NCBI GenBank assembly: GCA_046484325.1
Contig: JAWOJB010000047.1
Span: forward strand, 1-31,991
Length of the DNA stretch: 31,991 bases
Source of the DNA: JAWOJB01 sp046484325
Lineage (GTDB): Bacteria > Actinomycetota > Acidimicrobiia > Spongiisociales > ZC4RG35
Direction of reading: 5' to 3'
The notes below the pieces were generated by a model. That model saw only the letters and a list, made by a program, of their open reading frames with translations, had not been told where the DNA came from and made no database searches. Shown here one piece after another: positions 1-7,926 of this stretch (position 1 is its first letter; every line of letters starts with the position of its first letter). Both the position numbers and the translations under genes were made by a program.

Positions 1-88
1 CGGGGAAGGGTGTCATGCCAGACCCGGTGCGTCCGATATCGGGAAGATGCTGCCACTTGATGGCTGATGCGCTGACGGCCCGCGAGAA

Positions 89-937
89 GTGCTCTGCTTC
101 CATGGAGATGTACCCGTTGCTCTCGACGAATCCTCGCAGAGAACCAGGGGTACCCCGTTCACCAAGTGGCTGTGGGACGGTCGCCGCTCGCTGGTGGGAT
201 GGATCCTGGCGATCGTCTTCGTCGGAGGTGGCTACGCGGCCTTCTGGCCCGTGATCGACGACCCGGCGCTCCAGGCGGCCCTCGAGAGCTACCCCCAGGC
301 GATGCTCGAGGCGCTCAACTACACCGACCTCGCAACCACCGCCGGGTACCTGACCGCCACCGTGTACGGGCTGGTAGTGGCCGTGTTGATGATCGTGTTT
401 GCGATCGGGGCGGGGGCGCGCATGATCGCCGGAGACGAGGAGTCCGGCACGCTCGACCTGATCCTCGCCCATCCGGTGGATCGCCATCGACTGGCGCTCC
501 AGCGCTTCGCCTCGTTCCTGGCAGCGACGGCCCTCCTCGTGGGTGCCCTGTGGCTGGCGATGATCGCCCTCGCCGGACCGGCCCAGTTCGAGGGGGTCAC
601 GGCCGCCGGGTTCGCAGCGATGCACCTCCACCTATGGCTCTTCGCCGGGTTCTTCGGAGCCGTTGCCTACGCCGTCGGCGCTGCCAGCGGGCGCCGTGGT
701 CTCGCTATCGCGATCGGGTCGGGCGTCGCCGTATGGGGATTCCTCGCCAACGGTGTCCTCCCGCAGGTCGAGGGCTTCGAGTGGGCCCGGAGCCTGTCGG
801 CCTTCGGCTGGCTGATCGGGGAAAGGCCGTTGGCCAACGGGGTCCACGCCGGAGCCGCTCTCACAATGGCCGGCCTGATCGTGCTCCTCGTCGGCGCCGG
901 TACCTGGCGGTTCGGCCGCCGCGACGTGGCCGTCTGA
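89..937 (+). CDS. ABC-2 type transporter permease
   Basis: A 282-residue integral membrane protein with about six hydrophobic segments. It is the membrane half of an ABC exporter whose ATPase would normally be encoded just upstream, outside this window. The most telling part is the cytoplasmic loop after the second membrane span, with GDEESGTLDLILAHPVDR, the E-x-GTLDL-hallmark of ABC-2 permeases. The substrate is unknown; relatives export drugs or lipids. The start is uncertain. GTG at 89 is the first in-frame start after a stop at 65-67, but the ribosome site is poor and the first 20 or so residues look unlike the family. The family-like part begins near TKWLWDGRRS. I see no convincing gene in bases 1-88. 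Confidence 0.8.
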   Translation: MLCFHGDVPVALDESSQRTRGTPFTKWLWDGRRSLVGWILAIVFVGGGYAAFWPVIDDPALQAALESYPQAMLEALNYTDLATTAGYLTATVYGLVVAVLMIVFAIGAGARMIAGDEESGTLDLILAHPVDRHRLALQRFASFLAATALLVGALWLAMIALAGPAQFEGVTAAGFAAMHLHLWLFAGFFGAVAYAVGAASGRRGLAIAIGSGVAVWGFLANGVLPQVEGFEWARSLSAFGWLIGERPLANGVHAGAALTMAGLIVLLVGAGTWRFGRRDVAV

Positions 938-1023
938 CGAGGCACCCGGTTGTCCCGTCGTGCCGGCGGATCTCCGGTTAGCGTGCTCGACCGCACACAC
1001 ACCCTACGAGGAGGGAGGCCGTC

Positions 1024-2217
1024 GTGAGTGGTGCCCTTGCCCGCCCTGCCGGGCTGCTGTTCCGTTCGGCGCTCGTCCTGTTCGGCGTGACGATCGTGAT
1101 TGGGATCCTGAACGGGCTCGATGTCTGGGACCCGCCACGAACGATGATCCTCACCCACGTCCATGCGGGAACTCTGGGGTGGATCACGATGGCGGTGATC
1201 GGTGCGGCTCTGCTCATGTTCGGGGAGGGGGCCGATCCGGCGGTGGTCCGCAGCGGCACGCGGCTGGCCCAGGCCACGGTCGTGACCACCGTGTTGTACG
1301 TGGCCGCGTTCGCCATCGGGACGGGGATCTACCGACCGATCACGGGGACGCTCGTGCTCGTGGTGATGGTGTGGGCGCTGGGGTGGGTGATCTGGCGGTG
1401 GCGCGCGACGCCGACCACGGTGCCCACCATCGCCATGATGCTGTCGCTGATCTCACTCGTCATCGGGGCGATCCTCGGGGTGCTCTTGGGGTTGTTCATG
1501 GCCCGAGGCTCGCTGCCGGGGCTCAGCCCCGAGTTCGCCGCAAGCCTGGCCGGGGCGCATCCACCGGCGATGCTCGTCGGCTACCTGATCCTGGCCGCGG
1601 TGGCCATCGCCGAGTGGCGCCTCGTCGAGCACCCGCGGCCGGCGTCCGAGAGCCGGGTTGGGGTCGCGGTCGCCTTCGGGCTGTTTGCTGCCGGCCTGCT
1701 CTTCAACGTGGCGTTCATCGCCGACCTGGAACAGCTCATCCAGGTGGCCTCGCTGCTCGAGGTCATCGGCATCGTCGTCTTCGTAGGGCGGATGTGGGCG
1801 CACCTCAAGCCGAGCGCGTGGTCCGGGGCCGGAGTCGGCGTGTACACTCGCATGTCGGTGGTGTTCCTGGCGGTGGGCATCGGGATCCTGGTGTACCTCG
1901 TCCAGCTGTTCGTGAGCGGCGCCATCGATCCCGAGGCAGGGGAAGGCCTCAACATCCTCGTGGCCTTCGACCACGCGATGTTCATCGGGGCGATGACGAA
2001 CGCCCTCTTCGGCGTGGTCGCGCTCGGGATGGCGTTCGACGGGGTCCAGCGGCTAGTCGTCTGGGCGGTGAACCTCGGGCTCGCCGGCTTCCTCGTCGGC
2101 CTGCTGTCCGAATCGACCCTCATCAAGCGGATCTCGACCCCCGTCATGGGGGCCGCCCTGCTCCTGGCGCTCTTCGTGTTCCTCACGCGTCGGGAGTCCG
2201 CACCATTCTCAGCCTGA
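1024..2217 (+). CDS. Heme-copper oxidase subunit I-like membrane protein
   Basis: A 397-residue polytopic membrane protein with roughly 11 hydrophobic segments. Start is GTG behind a strong purine-rich ribosome site at 1011-1019. Segment two carries HVHAGTLGW (His45, His47), which closely resembles the heme-ligand helix of CcoN/NorB-type subunits. Further membrane histidines are His179 (GAHPPAML) and His317 (FDHAMF). It lacks the HH pair and His-Tyr motif of the copper site and is shorter than true subunit I proteins, so it may bind heme without reducing oxygen. The next gene encodes a c-type cytochrome and overlaps its stop, which supports a redox pair at the cell membrane. The fold assignment is by motif only; an unrelated heme membrane protein is possible. 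Confidence 0.6.
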   Translation: MSGALARPAGLLFRSALVLFGVTIVIGILNGLDVWDPPRTMILTHVHAGTLGWITMAVIGAALLMFGEGADPAVVRSGTRLAQATVVTTVLYVAAFAIGTGIYRPITGTLVLVVMVWALGWVIWRWRATPTTVPTIAMMLSLISLVIGAILGVLLGLFMARGSLPGLSPEFAASLAGAHPPAMLVGYLILAAVAIAEWRLVEHPRPASESRVGVAVAFGLFAAGLLFNVAFIADLEQLIQVASLLEVIGIVVFVGRMWAHLKPSAWSGAGVGVYTRMSVVFLAVGIGILVYLVQLFVSGAIDPEAGEGLNILVAFDHAMFIGAMTNALFGVVALGMAFDGVQRLVVWAVNLGLAGFLVGLLSESTLIKRISTPVMGAALLLALFVFLTRRESAPFSA

Positions 2218-2621
2218 GCCGGCTGGCCGCCGCCTCGCTGCTGGCCGTATGCCTGGTGGTCGGCGGGTGCGCCGACCCCACCTCCGACCCCGACCTGGAT
2301 GGAGGCAGGGTGGTCTTCCGGACCTGCACCTCGTGCCATGGACGGCAGGGTGAGGGTGGCGTCGGCCCCGCGCTCAACGACGTGCTCGTGACGTTCCCCG
2401 ACTGCGCGACCCATATCCGTTGGGTCGAGCTCGGCTCGGAGGGCTGGCGTCGAGAGGTTGGCCCGACCTACGGCGCCCAGGCCAAGCCGGCGGCAGGGCA
2501 GATGCCGGCGTTCGGCGGCCTCACCGAGCCCGAGCTGCGGCAGATCGCCTACTACCAGCGGGTACGGTTCGGTGGCGCCGAGCCGGACGAGGCGCGGCGC
2601 GCCTGCGGGCTGGATGGCTGA
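2214..2621 (+). CDS. c-type cytochrome lipoprotein
   Basis: A 135-residue exported monoheme cytochrome c. The N-terminus is a lipoprotein signal (Arg3, hydrophobic core, lipobox VGGC with Cys19 as the lipidated residue). The heme site is CTSCHG (Cys38, Cys41, His42), and Met97 in GQMPAFGG is the likely sixth ligand. No ATG, GTG or TTG lies in a sensible place. CTG at 2214 overlaps the upstream TGA stop (CTGA) and gives a perfect signal peptide; the next candidate, GTG 2256, would destroy the signal. I therefore take CTG as the start. Translational coupling to the membrane protein upstream suggests it passes electrons to or from that protein on the outer face of the membrane. Confidence 0.8.
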   Translation: MSRLAAASLLAVCLVVGGCADPTSDPDLDGGRVVFRTCTSCHGRQGEGGVGPALNDVLVTFPDCATHIRWVELGSEGWRREVGPTYGAQAKPAAGQMPAFGGLTEPELRQIAYYQRVRFGGAEPDEARRACGLDG

Positions 2622-2721
2622 GCCGGGCGGCCGGGGAGCGCGCCGAGCCCGGGGGCACCGGCATCGTGGTGGGGCCCCACCCCGAACGGAGGCCGGATGG
2701 ACGGGTACGCTCGACCGGGCC

Positions 2722-3402
2722 GTGACCTCGCCCCCCGAAGTGGCGCTCGAGCTGTTCGCCCCGCTCCCCGGGGACTACGAGCGCTGGGCCGCCGTGCTCT
2801 CGCTCGGCCAGGACGCTCGCTGGCGGAGCGCGATGGTCGAAAGGCTCGGGCTCCGGCCCGGCGAGATGGCCCTCGACGTGGCCGCCGGCACCGGGCTGAT
2901 CACCCGGACCGTCGAGGCCACCGGTGCCAGGGTCGTGTCGGTGGACCAGAGCCTCTCGATGCTCGAGCAGGCCACCCGTCGCGGGGCGGTCGGGGTTATC
3001 GCCACCGGCGAGCGCCTTCCATTCGCTGACGGCTCGTTCGACGCCGTCACTTTCGGCTACCTCCTCCGCTACGTCGCCGAGGTGCCGGCTGCCATCGAGG
3101 AGCTCGCCCGGGTGCTGCGATCCGGAGGGAGGATGGGGATGGTCGAGTTCGGTCGGCCCCGTGGGTTCTGGCGTCCACCGTGGATCCTCTACACCCGGGC
3201 GGTGCTCCCCGCCGCCGGTGGGCTGATCGGGCGGCCATGGCGCCGGGTGGGCAGGTTCCTCGGCCCGAGCATCGACACCTTCGCCGATGCCTGGCCACCC
3301 GACCGGCTTGTTGCAGCCTGCGAGGGCGCTGGGCTGGTCGGCGTGACGATCCGTCGCATGTCGCTCGGTGGCGGGCTCGTGATGACGGCCCGTAAGCGAT
3401 GA
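2722..3402 (+). CDS. UbiE-like SAM-dependent methyltransferase
   Basis: A 226-residue class I methyltransferase. Motif I is LDVAAGTG. The acidic end of strand two is VVSVDQS. Motif II/III is visible as LPFADGSFDAVTFGYLLRYV, followed by ELARVLRSGGRMGMVEFGRP. This order and spacing match the UbiE/MenG quinone C-methyltransferase family, though the protein is diverged, so a menaquinone role is likely rather than shown. GTG 2722 is the only good in-frame start before the conserved part; its ribosome site is weak. Its stop overlaps the ATG of the next membrane protein (ATGA), so the two are co-translated. A quinone role would fit the cytochrome genes upstream. Confidence 0.75.
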   Translation: MTSPPEVALELFAPLPGDYERWAAVLSLGQDARWRSAMVERLGLRPGEMALDVAAGTGLITRTVEATGARVVSVDQSLSMLEQATRRGAVGVIATGERLPFADGSFDAVTFGYLLRYVAEVPAAIEELARVLRSGGRMGMVEFGRPRGFWRPPWILYTRAVLPAAGGLIGRPWRRVGRFLGPSIDTFADAWPPDRLVAACEGAGLVGVTIRRMSLGGGLVMTARKR

Positions 3403-4097
3403 GACCAGCCTTCTATGCCCCCACCGGCACCGTTGCCGGCGACCTGGTCGCCATCCTCCATCCGCCCTATACGCTCTGGCACCTCTCGTACGTCGCCATC
3501 GGGGCATCGCTCGCCCCCACGCTGTCCCTGGGCCTCCTGGCCTGGACCCTGGTCGTGTTCTTCCTCGGCCTGGGGGTCGTCGCCCACGCCCTCGACGAGG
3601 TGCACGACCGGCCGCTCGGCACCCGGTTCTCGGACCGGGCCCTGTGGGCGATGGCTGCGCTGGCGGTTGCGGCAGGGGCCGTGATCGTGGCCCTTGGCGC
3701 CGTGCAGGTGTCCGGATGGGTGCTCGGGTGGGCGGCGGCGGCCCTCGTCCTCGCCGTCGGATACCCGCTCGAGGTGCCGAGATGGCTGCACACCGACCTC
3801 GGATTCGCCGCCGCCTGGGGGGCGTTCCCCGTCCTGGCCGGATACTGGGTGCAGACGCAACGACTCGACGGGCCTGCGCTCCTCGCCGCCTCCTTCGCCC
3901 TCGTGCTCTCGCTCGTCCAGCGGGCGCTCTCGACGCCTGCCAGATTCGTCCGCCGCAGGGTCGCCGACGCCAGGGCCGAGCTGGGATCGGAGACATGGGA
4001 CCGCGACCGGCTGCTCGAGACCTGGGAGCGGCCCCTCCGGTGGCTGGCGCTGGCCGTGGCACTGCTCGCAGTCGGTCTGGTGGGTACGCATCTGTGA
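3399..4097 (+). CDS. Integral membrane protein, possibly UbiA-like
   Basis: A 232-residue membrane protein with about seven hydrophobic segments and a C-terminal amphipathic stretch rich in Arg and Asp before the last span. After the second span it has HALDEVHDRPLGT, a D-x3-D acidic loop in the place where UbiA prenyltransferases carry N-D-x-x-D. A second acidic loop (HTDLGFA) is weaker. With the UbiE-like methyltransferase overlapping it by 4 bp, a role in prenyl-quinone synthesis is plausible. The canonical UbiA motifs are not intact, however, so I do not name it. The start is set by the ATGA overlap. Confidence 0.65.
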   Translation: MRPAFYAPTGTVAGDLVAILHPPYTLWHLSYVAIGASLAPTLSLGLLAWTLVVFFLGLGVVAHALDEVHDRPLGTRFSDRALWAMAALAVAAGAVIVALGAVQVSGWVLGWAAAALVLAVGYPLEVPRWLHTDLGFAAAWGAFPVLAGYWVQTQRLDGPALLAASFALVLSLVQRALSTPARFVRRRVADARAELGSETWDRDRLLETWERPLRWLALAVALLAVGLVGTHL

Positions 4098-4128
4098 GCC
4101 GGCGCACGGCCGGTACCTGAAATGGACC

Positions 4129-4156
4129 CTACCCATCGCCGACTTCGGTCGGGTAG
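4129..4156 (+). promoter_or_regulatory. Leader hairpin with UUCG tetraloop
   Basis: CTACC (4129-4133) pairs with GGTAG (4152-4156). Inside this, CGAC-TTCG-GTCG (4140-4151) forms a stem closed by a stable UUCG tetraloop, with a small bulge between the stems. It lies 30 bp before the flavodoxin-like gene and 32 bp after the preceding stop. It could be a terminator without a T-run for the upstream operon or a 5' leader structure. Confidence 0.35.
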
Positions 4157-4186
4157 GAAGGGCGGAACACCAGATGAGGGCGACCG

Positions 4187-4717
4187 ATGCGCATCTCGGT
4201 GATCTACGAGTCCATGGACGGGAACACGGGAGCGATCGCCGAGGGCCTCATGTCACACGGCGAGGTGAGCCTGCTCGCCGTGGCGCCGGGCGTCTCCGCC
4301 GAGGCCGATCTCCCCGTGCTCGGTGGGCACACCCACGCACACGGCATGTCGACCGCCATGAGCCGCAGGGCCATCGAGGCCGCCGCCGGAAAGGCGGCTA
4401 GACGCGATGCGCCACTCGAGAGCTCGCCGACCGGTGGAGTCCGCACCCTGCTGGAGGCTCTTCGCCGGGAGCACAGGAAGCCCGCCGCATCGTTTGACAC
4501 CCGGTTCGACAAGTCGGCGCTGCTCACCGGCCCGGCGGCAGGGAGCATCGCCCGCCGGCTCGAGTCCCAGGGCTACCGCCTCGTCGCCCGACCCGAGAGC
4601 TTCTTCGTCTCGGACACGGAGGGCCCACTGCCGGACGGCGAGCTCGACCGGGCCCGCATCTGGGGTTCATCGCTGCTCGTGCTCGCCGGCACGCTCCCCG
4701 GCGAGTCCTGCGGCTGA
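4187..4717 (+). CDS. Flavodoxin-like protein
   Basis: A 176-residue soluble protein. Its N-terminus, VIYESMDGNTGAIAEGL, has the flavodoxin phosphate-loop pattern (T/S)-x-x-x-NT-x-x-IA that binds FMN phosphate. The middle (residues 50-75) carries a His-rich GGHTHAHGM, and the C-terminal half (GSIARRLESQGYRLV ... PESFFV) matches the strand-helix-strand end of flavodoxin-like proteins annotated near flavoproteins in actinobacteria. ATG 4187 has GAGGG upstream at proper spacing. Possible role: an electron carrier or an FMN-binding oxidoreductase module. The partner is unknown. It stands alone between two hairpin-free gaps and converges with the next minus-strand gene. Confidence 0.7.
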   Translation: MRISVIYESMDGNTGAIAEGLMSHGEVSLLAVAPGVSAEADLPVLGGHTHAHGMSTAMSRRAIEAAAGKAARRDAPLESSPTGGVRTLLEALRREHRKPAASFDTRFDKSALLTGPAAGSIARRLESQGYRLVARPESFFVSDTEGPLPDGELDRARIWGSSLLVLAGTLPGESCG

Positions 4718-4721
4718 GCGA

Positions 4722-5441
4722 TCAGGGGAGACCGGCGACCCGATCCTCGATCTCGGCGACCAGATTCCGGAGCCGCTCGACGTGGCTGCCCTCCCAGTAC
4801 ACGCGCCCGCATCCCGGGCACCGCCGGAAGCGATCGTGCCCGGATCGAACCGCGGGCGGGATGTCGGGGTGGGTGGGATCCTCTTCGATGAGGACCGCAT
4901 TACACACCAGGCACCGGGTGAACGGGTTCAGCGACCCGCCCACACGGAACCGCGCGATCGTCTCGACCGTCTGGACCACGGGCTCGGTCGCCCTGATGTA
5001 GGTGGCGTTGGTCAGGTCGCCACGCATCAGCAGCCCGCGATCGCGGGTGAGGAGCGTGCGCCCGTCGCTCTGGGACTCGACGACGAGGTCCGGATCGTCG
5101 GCGGAAGGATCCTGATGGGCATCGAACCCGAGGAGGCGGAGGTTCCTGGCGAGCCTCCCGAGGTGGACGTCGAGCACGAACCTGGCGTCGGCCGGAGCTT
5201 GATCGAGCGGGTAGCGGGGATACACGTCGATCATCTCGTCCCCGTGGATCACCCGCCGCCATCCGCTCGGCTCCCCGTCGACCATGACGCGCTCCACCTC
5301 GACGTGGGGTACCCCCGTCGACTGGACCAGATCCCGAAGTCCCGATGGGAGCTCGAAGGAGAGCGCGAACCGGCTATCGCGACGAGTGGGTGGGAGGAAG
5401 TCCGCGAGGCAGCCGTGGAACCGGATCAGAGCCGTACGCAC
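4722..5441 (-). CDS. Mut7-C RNase-domain protein with ThiS-like N-terminus
   Basis: A 239-residue protein with two parts. The first 85 residues look like the ubiquitin/ThiS-like domain often fused here. The rest is a Mut7-C (PIN-like) domain: FVLDVHLGRLARNLRLLGFDA, then LLTRDRGLL with the conserved acidic residue. It ends in a zinc-ribbon of two CxxC pairs (CLVCNAV and CPGCGRVYW). Mut7-C proteins are presumed RNases by fold; the bacterial ones are mostly uncharacterised. GTG 5441 is chosen because it directly precedes the conserved start (RTALIRFHG); the open frame runs further upstream but into the next gene. It lies 19 bp downstream of the double GNAT gene and is probably co-transcribed. 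Confidence 0.8.
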   Translation of the reverse strand: MRTALIRFHGCLADFLPPTRRDSRFALSFELPSGLRDLVQSTGVPHVEVERVMVDGEPSGWRRVIHGDEMIDVYPRYPLDQAPADARFVLDVHLGRLARNLRLLGFDAHQDPSADDPDLVVESQSDGRTLLTRDRGLLMRGDLTNATYIRATEPVVQTVETIARFRVGGSLNPFTRCLVCNAVLIEEDPTHPDIPPAVRSGHDRFRRCPGCGRVYWEGSHVERLRNLVAEIEDRVAGLP

Positions 5442-5460
5442 GGCCGGCGATCCCTGCGGC

Positions 5461-6489
5461 TCAGTCGAGACGTTTTCGCGCCTCGGTCTCGTCATCCACG
5501 ATCCGGCCGGTCGGCTCGAACCCCCGGGCGAGGTAGAAGGGGCGAGGCGACCCGCGCCCCTCGGCCCAGCTCGTGAGCAGGGTCTCGCCTCCCATCGCCC
5601 GGCACTCCGCCTCGACCAGGTCGAGGGTGCGTCCGCCGATCCCCCGCCGTTGGTGCAACCTGTCCACGAGGAGCCGCCAGAGGTAGGGCTCGCGATGGCG
5701 CTCGGTGGGGAGGGCCAGCATGACGAACCCCACCATCTCGCCGTCGGCCTCGACCCCCCGCATCCACGGCACGAGAGGGTGCCCGTCGACGACCTCGGGG
5801 AACAGGGCATCGGCGAACGACTCGGGCATCGTTGCCACGAACGCCTCCTGGGACTTGTGGGTCTGGAGCCGCCACACGTCGGGGTTGTTGTCGACCGTGA
5901 GCTCGATCAGTCGCAGCCTCTCGGGGACATGCCGGGCACGGCAACGCCACGCCTCCCAGTCCTCCCGGGTCAGGCCGTAGATGTGGTCGTCGGAGTTGTC
6001 GTCTCCCAACCAGAAGGACAACCTGGTGTGGCCCTCGAAGAGGAACCCGGTCCGCTCGAGCACCAGGGCCGAGGCGACGTTGTCGGGGTGGAGCATCCCG
6101 AACACCCGGGTCACCCCGAGATCCTCGAACAGGTAGGCGACAAGCGCAGCCACTGCCTCGGTGGCGTACCCGTTGCCCCAGTGCTCGGATGCCAGTGTGT
6201 ACCCGATCTCGGCCGTTCGGCCTTCCGAGGTCAGATGGAGCGCGAGATCACCGATGGGGGCATCGGTGACGGGATCGGCGATCAAGAGCATCCACCATGC
6301 GTCGTTGGCGGGGCCGTCCATCTCGGCGAACTCTCCGACCATGCTCTCGGCCCGTTCCTGCGGATACGGCAGCGTCCAGTCCTGGTACCGAGCCACCGCC
6401 GGGTCGTTACGACGCGCGACGAGGCCGGCGACGTCAGCGCGCCGGAACGGGCGGAGAAGCAGACGTTCGGTCCGGACCGGGGTGAACAC
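5461..6489 (-). CDS. Tandem GNAT acetyltransferase
   Basis: A 342-residue protein with two GNAT folds in one chain. Residues 1-165 form a RimJ/RimL-type domain (TERLLLRPFRRAD, EIGYTLASEHWGNGYATEA for acetyl-CoA binding, then LVLERTGFLFEGH). Residues 185-340 form a second domain whose acetyl-CoA loop reads HQRRGIGGRTLDLVEAE, ending ARGFEPTGR. The acceptor substrate cannot be read from sequence; RimJ/L relatives acetylate protein N-termini or small molecules. Start GTG 6489 gives VFTPVRTERL, the normal N-terminus of this family; the open frame extends to 6591 but overlaps the carbonic anhydrase. The gene lies 64 bp downstream of that enzyme on the same strand. Confidence 0.85.
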   Translation of the reverse strand: MFTPVRTERLLLRPFRRADVAGLVARRNDPAVARYQDWTLPYPQERAESMVGEFAEMDGPANDAWWMLLIADPVTDAPIGDLALHLTSEGRTAEIGYTLASEHWGNGYATEAVAALVAYLFEDLGVTRVFGMLHPDNVASALVLERTGFLFEGHTRLSFWLGDDNSDDHIYGLTREDWEAWRCRARHVPERLRLIELTVDNNPDVWRLQTHKSQEAFVATMPESFADALFPEVVDGHPLVPWMRGVEADGEMVGFVMLALPTERHREPYLWRLLVDRLHQRRGIGGRTLDLVEAECRAMGGETLLTSWAEGRGSPRPFYLARGFEPTGRIVDDETEARKRLD

Positions 6490-6553
6490 GGCGCCATTCA
6501 ACCCGGTACGAGTGCGGAGTGGAGCGGGTTTCCGTCGAGGGAGCCCGCGGCCG

Positions 6554-7063
6554 TCAACAGACCGGACGGAGCCGGCCGGTCCTGGTGTCATACAGGAAGC
6601 CGCCCACCGCCAGCCCCCCGGGTAGTAGTGGCCACGAGCGGATCCGCTGGACGTCGTGGCGGAGCGCGGCCTCCTGGTCGGGCTTCGTGTGGAACTCGAG
6701 CGACCGGGTGTCGATCCCGGAAGCCTCGAGGATGAGGGCGTGGATCTCGTCCTCCGTGAGCCCGGCCATGCGGCACCCGGTGTGGGGGATCACCATCACC
6801 CGGTCGACCCCGAGCAGATGACAGGCGACGACGAGCGTGCGGAGAACGTCATCGGTGACCCGCGCTCCCGCGTTCCGCAGGATCTTGGCGTCGCCGATGC
6901 CCAGCCCGAGCATCTCGAGGGGTGTGATCCGCGAGTCCATGCACGTGACGACGGCCAACCCTCTGCCTGCGTGCGCCGGGAGGTCGGGCCAGCGAAACCC
7001 CGCCGCGTAAGCTGCATTGGCGTCGAGCACATCGCGGAACCGAACCTCGTCCACGCTCCTCAT
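6554..7063 (-). CDS. Beta-carbonic anhydrase
   Basis: A 169-residue beta-class carbonic anhydrase that interconverts CO2 and bicarbonate in the cytoplasm. The zinc ligands Cys41, His94 and Cys97 are all present (VVTCMDSR and PHTGC), as is the Asp43-Arg45 dyad that orients the catalytic water. Length and motif spacing match the short bacterial form. Start ATG 7063 gives MRSVDEV. It is divergent from the dienelactone hydrolase across 92 bp. Its bicarbonate supply could support carboxylation, but no carboxylase is in the window. Confidence 0.93.
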   Translation of the reverse strand: MRSVDEVRFRDVLDANAAYAAGFRWPDLPAHAGRGLAVVTCMDSRITPLEMLGLGIGDAKILRNAGARVTDDVLRTLVVACHLLGVDRVMVIPHTGCRMAGLTEDEIHALILEASGIDTRSLEFHTKPDQEAALRHDVQRIRSWPLLPGGLAVGGFLYDTRTGRLRPVC

Positions 7064-7155
7064 GGTATCCGGGACCGCCGATCGCTCCGGACTCCCTCCG
7101 AGCGGCTCTGCGCGTACGATGCGCTCCCCCCCACCTCGACCCAGAGATCGTCACC

Positions 7156-7926
7156 ATGTGCTTCGAGCCCGAATCCACGCCACCCATCCCCCCGAGCGAG
7201 AACGTCCGCACGTCCACCCGGCGGCTCGTGCTCGAGGCTCCCGACGGCAACCACCTGCGTGCCTTCGAGGCGGTGGGCGGTGGCGACGGGGCCTCGGCGG
7301 TGGTGGTGCTCCCCGACGTCCGCGGCCTGTTCACCTTCTACGAGGAGCTGGCCGTTCGGCTTGCCGAGGCCGGCCACGATGCCGTCGCCATCGACTACTT
7401 CGGCCGCACAGCGGGCACCGGACCGCGCCCTGACGACTTCCCGTACATGGAGCACGTCGAGCGGACGACGCACTCCGGGGTGGCAGCCGACGTGGCGTCC
7501 GCGGTCAACCACCTCCGCTCGGGAATGCCCGGCCGTCCGGTGTTCACGGTCGGATTCTGCTTCGGTGGGTCGAACTCCTGGTTCCAGGCCGCCAACCGGC
7601 ATGGGCTGGCAGGGGTGATCGGCTTCTACGGGCATCCGGAGCGCGAGCGGCCGCCCGGCGGGGGCACCGTGGTCTCCCGGGTCGGCGAGATGACGTGCCC
7701 GCTGCTCGGGCTCATGGCCGGCGACGATCCGGGCATCCCCCCCGAGGTCGTGGCCGAATTCGAACGGGCACTCACGGCGGCAGGCGTCGAACACGAGCTG
7801 GTGACCTACCCGGGGGCACCCCACTCGTTCTTCGATCGACGCCACGACGACTTCGCCGGCGAGTCGGCCGACGCCTGGCGGCGGGTGCTGGCGTTCATCG
7901 GCCGGGCCGGTGGAGCCCACGGATGA
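7156..7926 (+). CDS. Dienelactone hydrolase family protein
   Basis: A 256-residue alpha/beta hydrolase. The nucleophile is Cys135 in GFCFGG, the cysteine elbow typical of dienelactone hydrolases rather than the usual serine. Asp190 or Asp191 (AGDDPG) and His223 (APHSFFD) complete the triad. The family's substrate is carboxymethylenebutenolide in chlorocatechol degradation, but homologues have broad esterase activity, so the real substrate is open. The gene overlaps the HAD hydrolase by 4 bp (ATGA), giving a hydrolase-dehalogenase-like pair that could act on a halogenated or aromatic compound. ATG 7156 is chosen as the only start before the conserved N-terminus. Confidence 0.88.
   Translation: MCFEPESTPPIPPSENVRTSTRRLVLEAPDGNHLRAFEAVGGGDGASAVVVLPDVRGLFTFYEELAVRLAEAGHDAVAIDYFGRTAGTGPRPDDFPYMEHVERTTHSGVAADVASAVNHLRSGMPGRPVFTVGFCFGGSNSWFQAANRHGLAGVIGFYGHPERERPPGGGTVVSRVGEMTCPLLGLMAGDDPGIPPEVVAEFERALTAAGVEHELVTYPGAPHSFFDRRHDDFAGESADAWRRVLAFIGRAGGAHG

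Noticed and set aside
1..88. End of an ABC ATPase gene upstream of the permease
   Set aside because: None of the three plus frames shows ATPase C-terminal motifs in these bases; the region is too short to call.
960..2213. Upstream extension of the cytochrome c frame
   Set aside because: It overlaps the whole oxidase-like gene in another frame and gives an Arg/Gly-rich nonsense sequence; the lipoprotein signal fixes the start near 2214.
2668..2681. Perfect palindrome GGTGGGGCCCCACC
   Set aside because: No loop, so it cannot form a normal terminator hairpin; it may be a chance GC palindrome between two genes.
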